DNA from: DATFFO01 sp963772815
Lineage (GTDB): Bacteria; Actinomycetota; Acidimicrobiia; Spongiisociales; ZC4RG35
Length of the DNA stretch: 64,000 nt
NCBI GenBank assembly: GCA_963772815.1
Contig: CAVYYV010000002.1
Coordinates: forward strand, 1 to 64,000
Direction of reading: 5' to 3'
The notes beneath the pieces were generated by a model. It worked only from the letters and a program-made list of their open reading frames with translations, made no database searches and was not told where the DNA came from. The position numbers were made by a program, and so were the translations under genes. This document shows positions 1-9,090 of the stretch, piece after piece (positions within the stretch are counted from its first letter, which is position 1; each line of letters starts with the position of its first letter).

Positions 1-35
1 CCCCGCTCGTTTGACACCGGTTTGACACCGCTCCC

Positions 36-100
36 CCGGCCGGCCGATTTCGCCTGTGTACCTACGGGCTCGACGCCCAGTGACGTTCTATTTCCAGGTC
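36..100 (+). repeat. TA-border repeat, long form (site a)
   Basis: Starts with a CCGGCCGGCCGATTTCGCC block and ends with TGACGTTCTATTTCCAGGTC at 81-100. The same sequence, more or less degraded, lies at the edges of the other TA modules in this window, always in this orientation. Here it abuts the stop codon of the PIN toxin. Long forms are also seen near 18075, 19461 and 23714. Confidence 0.75.
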
Positions 101-500
101 AAGCCGGCTGGTAGACACTCCAGCCGAGATCTTCGGCCGCCTGGTACATGCGACGATCGTAGGTCACGAGGCCGCTCAGGGTCTCTTCGAACAATGACGC
201 CGTTGCGAGGTGAATAGCATCCAAGGACCGTAAGGTTGCCGGTTCTAGGAGCGCTGCGTCCTGCAGAATCTTGTCGCTGACTCGGACGAGCTCGACGCGG
301 CCAAGAACCTCATCCGCTCGACGGATGAAACGATCGCCCAGCGCCAGGACGGCTCTGGTGACCTCCGTCGTGGCCAGGGCGCTGCTCACCAGAGTCTGGC
401 GCGGCCTGAGAAACTCAAGCAACGGCTGGGTTTCGGCCTCCATTGCGACAAGCTTGACGATGGCCGACGAATCCAGATACCAGACCGCCTCAGCGTTCAT
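99..500 (-). CDS. vapC: PIN-domain toxin (VapC family)
   Basis: A 133-residue PIN-domain protein, expected to be a Mg-dependent ribonuclease that cleaves RNA when its antitoxin is lost. The acidic residues expected of the PIN active site are visible: D10 in WYLDSSAIV, E46 in TTEVTRAV, D93 in SLDAIHLATA and D115 in VTYDRRM. Length is typical. The start overlaps the end of the upstream antitoxin by 11 bases, so the two are translated together as one operon. The stop codon sits inside the border repeat at 81-100. The family is clear; the RNA target cannot be inferred from sequence. Confidence 0.88.
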   Translation of the reverse strand: MNAEAVWYLDSSAIVKLVAMEAETQPLLEFLRPRQTLVSSALATTEVTRAVLALGDRFIRRADEVLGRVELVRVSDKILQDAALLEPATLRSLDAIHLATASLFEETLSGLVTYDRRMYQAAEDLGWSVYQPA

Positions 501-765
501 CTTCGCGTAGCCGCTGGAGGACGGTCGAAGGTGACTCCTGGTCCCGATTCAATGTCAGCGGGGCCGGAAGATCGGTCAAGTCCCCTGAGGCTTCCACAAC
601 GTTCCCAGAAGCGCGCAGTCTCTCGATGGGCGGCGCCACCGGGATCGGCGTGAGTAGGGCAACGGGACGGCCGCGGTCGGTGACCTCGATCGTCTCACCC
701 GCCTCCACTCGACGCAGATACTCACTTGCCCTCTGACGAAGCTCTCTAATACCGATCCGCGTCAT
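490..765 (-). CDS. Phd/YefM-type antitoxin of the PIN pair
   Basis: A 91-residue protein whose N-terminal half has the Phd/YefM fold signature: MTRIGIRELRQRASEYLRRV followed by a basic-turn segment GRPVALLTPI. In this family the N-terminal domain binds the operator and the C-terminal tail wraps the toxin. The tail here is acidic and poorly conserved, as expected. It lies directly upstream of the PIN toxin and overlaps it by 11 bases. An imperfect dyad over its start codon is the likely autoregulatory operator. Phd-like antitoxins are commonly paired with PIN toxins, so the pairing is ordinary. Confidence 0.85.
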   Translation of the reverse strand: MTRIGIRELRQRASEYLRRVEAGETIEVTDRGRPVALLTPIPVAPPIERLRASGNVVEASGDLTDLPAPLTLNRDQESPSTVLQRLREDER

Positions 766-782
766 GTGCTACAAGTAACACA
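765..782. promoter_or_regulatory. Likely operator of the Phd/PIN operon
   Basis: Imperfect dyad of form TGTGnTAC-AA-GTAnCACA that begins at the last base of the antitoxin start codon. The position is typical of an autoregulated TA operator. Inferred from symmetry and position only. Confidence 0.5.
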
Positions 783-800
783 TTGTTTGGTAGATGTCAA

Positions 801-820
801 CCGTTCCATTTCCAGGCGCG
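801..820 (+). repeat. TA-border repeat core (site b)
   Basis: Reads CCGTTCCATTTCCAGGCGCG, a variant of the border core. It lies just past the 3' end of the decayed vapC at 831. The intact copy of that gene at 27310 has an equivalent site at its 3' end. Confidence 0.6.
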
Positions 821-830
821 TCGTCCCGTC

Positions 831-1179
831 TCAGCCGATCTCTCGACGCCTGAGTCCACGGACCTTCTCGAAGTCAGATCGATTTCGGGTGAAGAGACTC
901 AGTTTGTGCTCTATGGCGGTGGCCGCAATCAAGGCATCCGGGGAGACGCATCGGGGTCTCGCGTCGAACTCGGCCGGCCCGCTCGGCAATTGGGCGATCA
1001 ACGACGAGCTCACGAAAGGGGGCAAGCAGGACCCGCACCACATCGCCGGCTGAATTCCCCGCCAACAGCTCAGCCCTCGTGACAACGGAGTAGTTGAGCC
1101 TGTGCGAACCCGGATTCAATCGCCTGGCACCTCTTAAGTGATCGACGAACACGTCGGTGTCAACGAGGAAGTCAGCCAC
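831..1179 (-). pseudogene. Frameshifted PIN toxin, decayed copy of the gene at 27310
   Basis: Reading from a GTG at 1179, the protein starts VADFLVDTDVFVDHLRGARR and matches the intact toxin at 27310-27657 almost residue for residue. One extra C near 938 (CATCCGGGG against CATCGGGC) throws it out of frame. The remaining part, from PDALIAATAIEHKLSLFTR to the REIG terminus, continues in the next frame. The gene is therefore probably inactive. It overlaps the end of the upstream antitoxin remnant by eight bases, exactly as the intact pair does. Confidence 0.85.
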
Positions 1180-1387
1180 GTTCCCATTCGTCTCTGGACG
1201 GGACTGCGAAGTCTTTGGCGGCACCGAAGGTCGCCGCCAGAGCCCCTTCCAGATCGGCCTGTTCGTCCAAGTAGCCGTCCAGAGCCCTTCGAATGACCTC
1301 GGCCATAGAGATCCCCTCGGCCGAGGCTAGCTCCTGGACACGGCGTTTCTGCTCGTCGGTCAGATAGATCTGGGTTCTCGTGGATAT
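1172..1387 (-). pseudogene. VapB-like antitoxin copy with lost start codon
   Basis: Translates as STRTQIYLTDEQKRRVQELA and onward, a ribbon-helix-helix antitoxin of 71 codons. It is the same length as, and closely similar to, the intact copy at 27650-27865. The position of the ATG in the intact copy is ATA here. An ATG four bases upstream is out of frame. Unless a weak non-canonical start is used, the antitoxin is not made. Together with the frameshift in the toxin, both halves of this module look dead. Confidence 0.75.
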
Positions 1388-1413
1388 ACATCGCAGTATA
1401 CAGCGCTACATAT
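1384..1413. promoter_or_regulatory. Degenerate vapBC operator
   Basis: Aligns without gaps to the 30-bp operator at 27862-27891. The 11-base arms that are perfect there carry several mismatches here. Consistent with decay of this module. Confidence 0.5.
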
Positions 1414-1475
1414 CCGATCCAGTCGCGTCAAGCCGGCCGGATCAGCCGATCTGTCGAGACTGAGTCCACGGCGCG
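1414..1475 (-). pseudogene. Border remnant plus 3'-end fragment of a vapC gene
   Basis: CAGCCGATCTGTCGAGACTG followed by AGTCCACGG matches the 3' end of the vapC copies at 831 and 27310 (CAGCCGATCTCTCGA then AGTCCACG). It is preceded by a degenerate border core (GATCCAGTCGCGTC). No coding capacity remains. It is a scar of a lost toxin copy or of recombination at the border. Confidence 0.55.
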
Positions 1476-1482
1476 GTGGTGT

Positions 1483-1791
1483 TCAGCAGCCCATCGCGTC
1501 TCGGAGTACCCGACAGGCCTGGGCCAGGCGATCTGGGTCGAGTTGGGCAACCCGTCGACGAAAAGCGTTCCTTGGGAGAGTGTGGATGTTGTCGAAATTC
1601 ACAACACACTCCGTTGGCACACCATCGTTCATGGGGTCGAGTTCGAGCTCCGAGACGAGATCGCGACGTGTGCGCGTCAGGGCAGCCACAACCACAGATC
1701 CGATCCGGTCGGCAACAGGGTCACGGGTCAACACCAGGACCGGCCTATCGCCCCCGGGGGTTTTGGCGAACCAAACCTCACCCCTATGCAT
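1483..1791 (-). CDS. MazF/PemK-type toxin
   Basis: A 102-residue MazF/PemK-fold protein, expected to be a sequence-specific endoribonuclease. Family landmarks are the N-terminal HRGEVWFAKTPGG strand and loop, RPVLVLTRDPV, and the central TECVVNFDNIHTLPR segment. The start at 1791 is chosen because MHRGEVWF begins at the usual MazF N-terminus and overlaps the antitoxin end by eight bases; the open frame upstream only reads through the antitoxin. Two close relatives occur at 18854 and 26578. This copy has the apparently ancestral C-terminus (LRDAMGC, then stop), which the other two have lost through a frameshift. Confidence 0.85.
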   Translation of the reverse strand: MHRGEVWFAKTPGGDRPVLVLTRDPVADRIGSVVVAALTRTRRDLVSELELDPMNDGVPTECVVNFDNIHTLPRNAFRRRVAQLDPDRLAQACRVLRDAMGC

Positions 1792-2029
1792 CGGCCCAAT
1801 CCGACCAGTCCTCCGCCGGACCCCAATCAGCGATCTCGGCGAGCTGGGACTCCTCATCCGAGAGAGGCCTCTTGATCCAACTCTCGATGTCCGATTCGGC
1901 ACGCAGCCTGATGAGGTAGCCGTGCAGCGCTTCCCGAAGGAGTTCTGAGCGGTCGATACCCAACCGATCAGCCCACAGACGGGCCTCCTCCGCCTCATCC
2001 TCGTCGACCCTGAAACTGAACATCGTCAT
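1784..2029 (-). CDS. Ribbon-helix-helix antitoxin of the MazF pair
   Basis: An 81-residue protein starting MTMFSFRVDEDEAEEARLWA, a short RHH DNA-binding head, with an acidic tryptophan-rich tail (LAEIADWGPAEDWSDWADA) likely to bind the toxin. The start at 2029 is preferred to the longer frame because the dyad operator lies immediately upstream and both related copies start at the same residue. The stop overlaps the toxin start by eight bases. This is the only one of three copies that keeps the acidic tail: the other two end at an in-frame TGA after WIKSPL. Confidence 0.82.
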   Translation of the reverse strand: MTMFSFRVDEDEAEEARLWADRLGIDRSELLREALHGYLIRLRAESDIESWIKRPLSDEESQLAEIADWGPAEDWSDWADA

Positions 2030-2052
2030 ACGTAACACTGTAATCGTATGAC
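2025..2052. promoter_or_regulatory. Operator of the MazF/RHH module
   Basis: Perfect eight-base arms GTCATACG and CGTATGAC separated by 12 bases, overlapping the antitoxin start. The two other copies of the module keep GTCATAC and GTATGAC with the same 28-bp total spacing, which supports function. Confidence 0.65.
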
Positions 2053-2100
2053 ACCACAATTGGAATGAGGTTGGTCGCCCCTAATCGTTGGTCGTTCGCA

Positions 2101-2123
2101 CAGTGACGTCCTCTTTCCAGGCC
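2101..2123 (+). repeat. TA-border repeat core (site c)
   Basis: CAGTGACGTCCTCTTTCCAG followed by GCC, a close variant of the border core. It marks the right edge of the first TA patch. Confidence 0.65.
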
Positions 2124-2152
2124 CGCCAAGGACGGCCGAGCATCTCCCACAT

Positions 2153-2347
2153 CTACTCCCTCGAGCGAAGGCGACCTTCCCGAAGGCGACCGGTTTTGAG
2201 GTCCGCTAGCCCCTGCTCGAGAGCGGCTACGGCCTCAGGGTTCTGGAAATGAGCCACCTCGGCGGCCGTCAAAGCGATCGCCTGCTGTAGCACTAGACCC
2301 CCGTCGGGTAGTTGCCTCGACGACCCCGCCGACCGTCTGTCGCACAC
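2153..2347 (-). pseudogene. Possible C-terminal fragment of a Phd/RelB-type antitoxin
   Basis: The readable part is NPEAVAALEQGLADLKTGRL, a helix resembling the C-terminal half of Phd/YefM antitoxins. There is no N-terminal DNA-binding part and no toxin downstream. Its last codons share the 19-base string TCGAGCGAAGGCGACCTTC (as read on the plus strand) with a non-coding stretch near 27938, suggesting shared debris. Low confidence; otherwise the 330 bases before recC hold only the border repeat. Confidence 0.3.
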
Positions 2348-2380
2348 TGGATGTCACACCTACCTGATAGGTTGGCGGCC

Positions 2381-5300
2381 GTGGGGGTGCAGGTTCATAT
2401 AGCTTCTCATCCCGATTCCCTGGTTGGGCGGCTCTGCGACGAGCTGGCCCGGCCGGGGGGCAGCTTGTTCGACACCGAGCTGGTGGCGGTGCCCTCGCGG
2501 GGCATCGAACGCTGGCTCACCCAACGCATCGCCTCGGGCATGGCGGAACGGGGGGCGGGCGACGGGATCTGTGCCGGCGTGGAGTTCCCCTCCCCCCGCC
2601 GGCTGGTCCACCGGGTGCTGGGGGCGGTGCCCGACCTGGCCGAATCGGCTCTGGCCTGGGATGGTCCCGCTCTCACCGCCGCCCTGATCGATACGATCGA
2701 CGCCCATCTCGACCAGCCCTGGCTCGGCCTCCTCGCCCGCTACCTCGACACCGGGGGCGTGGCGGGTTCCAACCGGATGGCGGCGGCGGCCAAGCTGGCG
2801 GGCCTGTTCACACGCTATGCCCGGCGCCGCCCGGCGATGGTCCGGGCCTGGGCGGCGGGCGAGGGTCTCGGTCCCGACGGCGCGCCGCTGGCCGACGGGT
2901 TCGCCTGGCAGCCTCAGTTGTGGCGCCGGCTCCGGGACCGGATCGGAGTGCCGTCGTTGCCCGAGTTGCTGCCCGGCGCCCTAGATCCGATCCGCAACGG
3001 GACCGTCCGGGTCGACCTTCCCCACCGCCTGGCCGTCTACGGGCTCACCTCCACCGACCCCCTCGACCTCGAGGTGCTCACCGCTCTGGGCGAACACCAC
3101 CGGGTCGACCTCTACGTGCTCCATCCCTCCCCCGCCCTGTGGCACGAGGTGGCCGAGACCGGCCCGCAAGGACTGGTGCCGCGGGTGGAGGATCCCACCG
3201 TCGACCTGGCCGTCCATCCCATCCTCAAAGCCTGGGGACGGGACGCCCGGGAACTGCAGACGGTGCTGGCGGCGGCGGGGCTCGGGGCGGGGGCGACGTG
3301 GTATGACCCCCCTACCCCGCCTGACGGCGGGGGCCCCTTCCCCCACTTCGTGGGGGACAAAGCCTCCGGTGGCTCCCTCCTGCACGAGCCGGGTGGCCAG
3401 GCGCCAGCGGATCCCCCTACCCCGCCTGGCGGCGGCGGCCCCTTCCCCCACTTCGTGGGGGACAAAGGTTCGGCGGCATCGCTGCTGCGGCTACTGCAGG
3501 AGGGGATCCGGGACAATCTCGAGCCGGGGCGGGCCGCCGCAGACCGTTCGGTGCAGATCCACGTCTGCCACGGCGCCCGGCGCCAGGTGGAGGTGCTGCG
3601 CGACGCCATCCTCCACGTGCTCGCCGACCGCCCCGAACTCGAACCCCGGGACGTGGTGATCATGACGCCCGACCTGGCCACCTTCGCCCCGCTGCTGGAG
3701 ACGGCCTTTCCCCGCTCCGACGACGGCGGCCTCCCCGACCTCCGGCTCCGCATCGCCGACCGTGCCCCCGCCGCCACCAACCCGCTGGTCGCCTTCACCG
3801 CCCGACTGCTTCAGGTGGCCGACGGCCGGTTGGAGGCGGCCGTGATCCGGGACCTGGTCGACCGGCGTCCCGTCCAGCACAAGTTCGGATTCGATGCCGA
3901 CACCGCCGGGTCGATCGTGTCCCTGGTCGAGGACGCCAACGTCTCGTGGGGCGTCGACGAGGACCATCGTCGTGAATGGCATGTCTCCATCGCCGAGCGC
4001 ACCTGGCGGCGAGGACTGGACCGGACCCTGACCGGGGTCTTCTACTCCGACAGCCCGGTGCGGACGGTGGGAGGGATGTCGCCGCTGGACGGTGTCGAAG
4101 GCCAGGAGGCCATTCCGGCCGGGATCCTGGCCGCCCTCCTCGACCGGCTAACCGCCATCCGTGACGAGCTGGGCCGGCCCCGCCCCCTGTCGCAGTGGGC
4201 GGCGACCGTGGCCGAGGCGGTGCGGATGCTGGCCGCTCCCGAGTGGGGCGACGAGTGGCAGCTCGAGCAGCTCGACCGCCTCCTCGCCGAGACCTTTCCG
4301 CCTCCCGGGACCGCCGCCGATCCCGAGGTGGGCCTGGGCGAGGTGCGCCAGGCGGTGAGAGCCTGGACCGAGGACCGGCCCAGCCCGCTGCATTTCGGGA
4401 CGGGCGACATCACGTTGTGCACGCTGGTGCCGATGCGTTCGGTCCCCTATCGGGTGGTGGCCCTGCTGGGAATGGACGAGGATCGCTTCCCCCGCCGGGG
4501 CGGGGTCGACGGCGACGACCTGCTCGCCGACCACGAGCTGGTGGGCGACCGCGACCCGGGGGCGATGGACCGCCAGCTGCTGCTCGACGCGGCGATGGCG
4601 GCCGGCGACCGGCTCATCGTCACCTACTCGGGCCGCGACGAGCTCACCAACGCCGAGATCCCCCCGTCGGTTCCGGTGGCGGAGCTGATCGACACCCTCA
4701 CCGCCATGGTGGGCAAGGAGGCCATGGAAGACATCATCACCGAACACCCCCTCCAGTCGTTCAGCCCGCGCAACTTCATGGCGGGCGAGCTCGAGGTGGA
4801 CGGACCCTGGGGCTTCGATCCCGCCCAGTATCGGGGGGCGACCGCCGCCTTGCATCGGGGAAGAATCCCGACCCGCTCCCGTTCGACTGGCCGCCGCCGA
4901 TCGAGAGCGACACCGTCCGCCTGGCAGACCTGGTCCGGTTCCTCCAGGACCCGGTGGGGCGCTTCGTATCCACCCGCCTCGGCTTCTCCGTCCCCGATCG
5001 GGGCGACATCGCCGATGACACCCTCCCCGCCGACCTCGACAGCCTCTCCCTCTGGGGCGTCAAGTCCCGGCTACTCGACGGCCTCATCGAGGGCCACTCC
5101 GTCGACGACCTGTTGGCCCGCGAACGGGGCAGCGACGCCCTTCCGCCCGGGTCACTGGGTGACGACGACCTGGCCCAGGCCCTCGACGCCGCCCGCACCC
5201 TGCACGAAGCCGCCCTGGAGCTCGGCTACGACCCCGGTTCCCATCTCCCCTTCGCCGGAGTGGTCTTGGCCGACGACCTCATGATCGAAGGAACGGTTAC

Positions 5301-5817
5301 CGCCGACCCCGAACGGGCCCATCTGGCCACGGTCACCCCCTCGAGGATCAGGGGCAAGCAGCGGCTCGATTCGTTCATCCGCCTCGCCTTCCTCACCGCC
5401 CTCCACCCCGAGGTGGCGTGGACGGCGTCGCTCCTGGGCCGCCGCCCCTCCGGTGGCAGGCACGTGGCCGTCACCATCGGGCCGATCCGGGGAGGGCCGG
5501 GAGCCCGAAAGGAGACGGCCCGGGAGATGCTGGCCGAGCTGGTCGACCTCTACCAGCAGGGACGGGAGAGGCCTCTCCCCCTGCCCTGCGAGACCGGCTT
5601 CGCGTGGCAGCGGTGGATCGGCAACAACCAATGGAAGGCGCGACGAGACGCGACTGAAGCGTTCAGCGGACGCTTCGGCGAGGTGAACGACCCCGCCTTC
5701 TCCCTCGTCCTCCCCGACATCACCTCCCTCGATGCCCTGGAACAGGAAGGGTTCACCGACTTCTGCGAACGGTTGTGGCTGCCGGTCATCGCCCTGAGCT
5801 CGGAGCGCAACCTGTGA
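2381..5817 (+). CDS. recC: RecC subunit of exonuclease V (one apparent frameshift)
   Basis: RecC is the inactive-helicase scaffold of the RecBCD nuclease-helicase that resects double-strand breaks. Evidence: the N-terminal VPSRGIERWLTQRIASGM region, LRIADRAPAATNPLVAFTARLL, VALLGMDEDRFPRRGG, and first place in a recC-recB-recD operon. A GTG at 2381 (VGVQVHIASHPDSL) is the likely start; another GTG lies six bases on and no clear Shine-Dalgarno is visible. The frame breaks at the G run 4857-4860: one more G would join CATCGGGG to AAGAATCCC and continue as NPDPLPFDWPPPIESDTVRL. Corrected length is about 1145 residues. Two in-frame repeat copies at 3307 and 3413 add about 50 residues. Either a consensus error or a real lesion. 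Confidence 0.85.
3307..3362 (+). repeat. Palindromic repeat inside recC, copy 1
   Basis: A unit of about 55 bases with two back-to-back hairpins: CCCCGCC-TGA-CGGCGGGG and CCCCCAC-TTC-GTGGGGG. It is read in frame as PPTPPDGGGPFPHFVGDK. A second copy starts 106 bases downstream. The structure resembles short mobile palindromic elements that insert in frame into genes. Confidence 0.75.
3413..3468 (+). repeat. Palindromic repeat inside recC, copy 2
   Basis: Nearly identical to copy 1 and in the same frame and orientation, read as PPTPPGGGGPFPHFVGDK. Between the copies the protein reads ASGGSLLHEPGGQAPAD. The insertion point lies in a region of RecC that is probably a surface loop (inference). 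Confidence 0.75.
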
Positions 5818-8800
5818 CCACCGTGCCCCCCTTCGATCCCGCCGAGCCGCTCGGCCCGGACCGCACGATCATCGAGGCCTCAGCCGGGACCGGCAAGACG
5901 TTCACCATCGCCGCCACCGTTGCCCGGCTGGTGGCCGCCGACGCCATGCCCCTGGAGCGGATCCTCGTCGTCACCTTCACCCGGGCCGCCACCGCCGAGC
6001 TGAAAGGACGGGTCCGGGAGCGGATGGTGGACACTCTCGCCGCCCTGGAGGGCCGTCCGGTCGCCGAGGTCGATCGTCACCTGCGGGTGCTGCTCGAGCT
6101 CGGTGACCGGGAGAGACAGGAGGCGATCGTTCGGCTGCGCCGGGCACTGACCGAGTTCGACCGCGCCCAGATCTTCACCATTCACGGTTTCGCCCATCGC
6201 CTGCTCGGACAACTCGGGTTCCGGGTACGGCTCCCCGAAACGCTGGAACCGGGCGAGATCGACGACCTCCTCCTCAGGCAGGTGGCCAGCGACCTCACGG
6301 TGACGCGGTTCTTCCGGGCCGGGCCCGACGACCCGATCATCTCCCCCGGGTTGGCGGCGCGCCTGGGAATGGAGGTGATCGGTCACCCCGACGCCGAGGT
6401 GGTGCCGGATCCGGACGAGGTGGACGGCGAGGCCCGCCTGCGGGTGGAACTGGCCACGGCGGTGGCGGCCGAGACGCGGCACCGGATGCGCCTGACCGGT
6501 GCGATGACCTTCGACGACGGCCTGATCGAGGTTCGCGACGCCCTCTCGGACCGGACGGTGGGCGAGGCGGCCACCGATATGCTGCGGCGCCGCTACGACG
6601 TCGGGCTGATCGACGAGTCCCAGGACACCGATCCCATCCAGTGGCAGATCATCCGCCGCATCTTCGACGACTCCCGCCTGGTCGTGATCGGCGACCCCAA
6701 ACAGTCCATCTACGCCTTCCGCGGCGCCGACATCGAGTCGTACCTGGCGGCGGTGCGGGGCGCCTCGGCCCACCGGACGCTGGCCACCAACTGGCGTAGC
6801 GACGGCCCCCTGGTGGCGGCCCTCGACGTGCTCTTCTCGGGGACCACCTTCGGGGACGACGCCATCGCCTACCGTCCGGTCGAGGCCGCCCATCCCCAAG
6901 CGAGACTGGAAGGCCTCTCCGCCCCGCTCCGCCTTCGTCTGGTCGCCTCCGACCTCGACATCCCGTGCCGGGGTGACGGCTTCTACCGGGTCGGCGATTG
7001 CCGTCTGGCGGTGGCCGACGACGTCGCTGCCGAGGTGGTGCGGCTGCTGGGGGGCTCGGTGACCGTGGCCCACGAAGGCAGGGCACTGGGACCCGAGGAC
7101 ATCGCCGTGCTGTGCCGGACCCGGACCCAGGTCGAGATGGTGCGCTCCAGCCTGCGCATGCGAGGCGTCCCCTCCGTGGCGGCCCGTAACGGGTCGGTCC
7201 TGGTCACGACCGCGGCCGAGGAGTGGCGCCGATTCCTGATGGCGGTGGAGCGACCCGACCGTCTCGACCTGGTGCGGATGGCGGCGACTACGTGTCTGGT
7301 CGGCACCCGGTTGACCGACCTGGCCGCCCTCGACGACGAAGGGGCACTCGACCTGCAACGGCGGATGCGGGGATGGCACGACACCCTCCAGGCTGGAGGC
7401 GTACCGGCCTTGCTGGCGGACCTGAACCGCGACACCGACCTCACCGGGCGGATACTGGCCCGGCCCGACGGCGAACGCCTGCTCACCGACCTGGTCCACA
7501 TCGCCGAGGAGATGCATGCCGTGTCGCGCCGGGGACGGCAGGGGTCGCTGACGGCCTGGCTGGAGACGGCCATGCAGGAGGCAGCGGCCCGGGACGCCCG
7601 CAGCGCCGAAGAACCCGACTCCCGCCAGCGCCGGCTCGAGACCGATGCCGACGCCGTCACCGTCCAGACCGTCCATGCCGCCAAGGGCCTGCAGTATCGG
7701 GTAGTGATGGTGCCTTTCGCCTGGGACGTGCCCACCGGCAAGACCCACTTTCCGGTCTTCCATGCTCCCGGCGACGACACCACCGACACACCGCGGCGAC
7801 GGCTCATCGACGTGGCCGGAGACGGGTGGCCGGGATTCGACCAGCATTGTGGACTGGCCGATGCCGAGGACGTGGGAGAGGAGAGCCGGTTGCTCTACGT
7901 CGCCCTCACCCGGGCCCAGCACCATCTCGAGGTGTGGTGGGTCGAGAACCACGCTGTCATCGGCGAGGCCAAACTCACCGAGCTGCTCACCGGCAACGGC
8001 CGCTCCCCGGCGGGGCTGGCCGAGGCCTCCAGAGGCACGGTCGAGGTGTCGACCATGTCCGAGCTCGCCGGTCTCGACCTGTACCGACCCCAACCCCGGG
8101 TGCCGGTGAAGCTGGAGGTGGCCCGCTTCGATCGCCCCACCGACCGCACCTGGCGGCGGGTGTCGTTCTCGTCGCTGTCGGCCGACCAGCCCCTCACGCG
8201 CCGCCGACGAGCGCGCCGAGCACCTCCCCCGTCTCGACGAGGCGGAGGCGGTCGACGAGGAAGAACTGGAAAACCCGGTGCCGGCGCCGCTGCTTCCCCT
8301 GGCCGACCTTCCTGCCGGGGCCCGCTTCGGCACCCTGGTCCACGACGTCCTGGAGCGGGTCCGATTCGACGATCCCGACCTGGAGGCGACGGCGCGCCGG
8401 CTGGTGGAGGTCGAGGTGGCTCGCTCCGGATGGGACTTCGAGCCCGCCCGGCTGGCTGAGGGTCTGGCGGCGGTGGTGGCCACCCCGCTGGGGCCCGACC
8501 CGGCCGACACCACCCTGGGCAGTCTGGAGGCGGGGGGCCTGGCCCGGGAACTGGCCTTCGAGCTGCCGGTGTGCACCGGCCACGACCCCGTCACCCTGGC
8601 CGAGATCGGAGCCGTGATGGCGGAGCATCTCCCCGGCGACGACCCCTACCGGCCCTACGTCGACCAGCTGCTCGCCTCGACCACACTGCCCTTCCGCGGC
8701 TTCATGAGCGGCGCCATCGACCTGGTCGGCGTGCTGCCCGGCGACCGCTACGTGGTGATGGACTACAAGACCAATGCCCTCCCCGCCCTGGGGCCGGTGG

Positions 8801-9090
8801 CGGGGCCCGTCGACTACGGGCCGGCGGTGCTGGCGGGCGAGATGGTGAGCCACCGCTACGTCCTCCAGACCACGCTGTACCAGGTGGCGCTCCACCGCTA
8901 CCTCCAGTGGCGCCTCCCCGGCTACGACGCCGTTCTCAACCTGGGCGGATCCCGCTACCTGTTCGTGCGGGGCATGATCGGTCCCGACACCCCGGTCGTG
9001 GACGGAGAGCGGTGCGGCGTGACCCGCTGGCAACCGCCCGCCGGGATGATCGTGGCCCTGTCGCAGCTGCTGGCCGGGGGTGGTCGATGA
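5814..9090 (+). CDS. recB: RecB helicase-nuclease subunit (one apparent frameshift)
   Basis: RecB is the 3'-5' helicase and sole nuclease of RecBCD. Helicase motifs appear in order: ASAGTGKTFTI (Walker A), LIDESQDTDPIQW (Walker B), VIGDPKQSIYAFRGAD, VQTVHAAKGLQYRVV and LLYVALTRAQHHLEV. The C-terminal nuclease carries GAIDLVG and VMDYKTN, the expected metal-binding Asp and DYK residues. GTG at 5814 overlaps the recC stop (GTGA). The frame breaks at the C run 8190-8193: one C fewer gives QPSRAADERAEHLPRL, leading into the nuclease domain. Corrected length is about 1091 residues. If the frameshift is real, nuclease and helicase are separated. Confidence 0.88.

Noticed and set aside
3307..3468. 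CRISPR-like direct repeats
   Set aside because: Only two copies, inside a coding frame, each a double hairpin; no spacers, leader or cas genes.
5880..8594. A 904-codon open frame antisense to recB
   Set aside because: It has no family resemblance and is a G/C third-position shadow; recB on the other strand has all helicase motifs.
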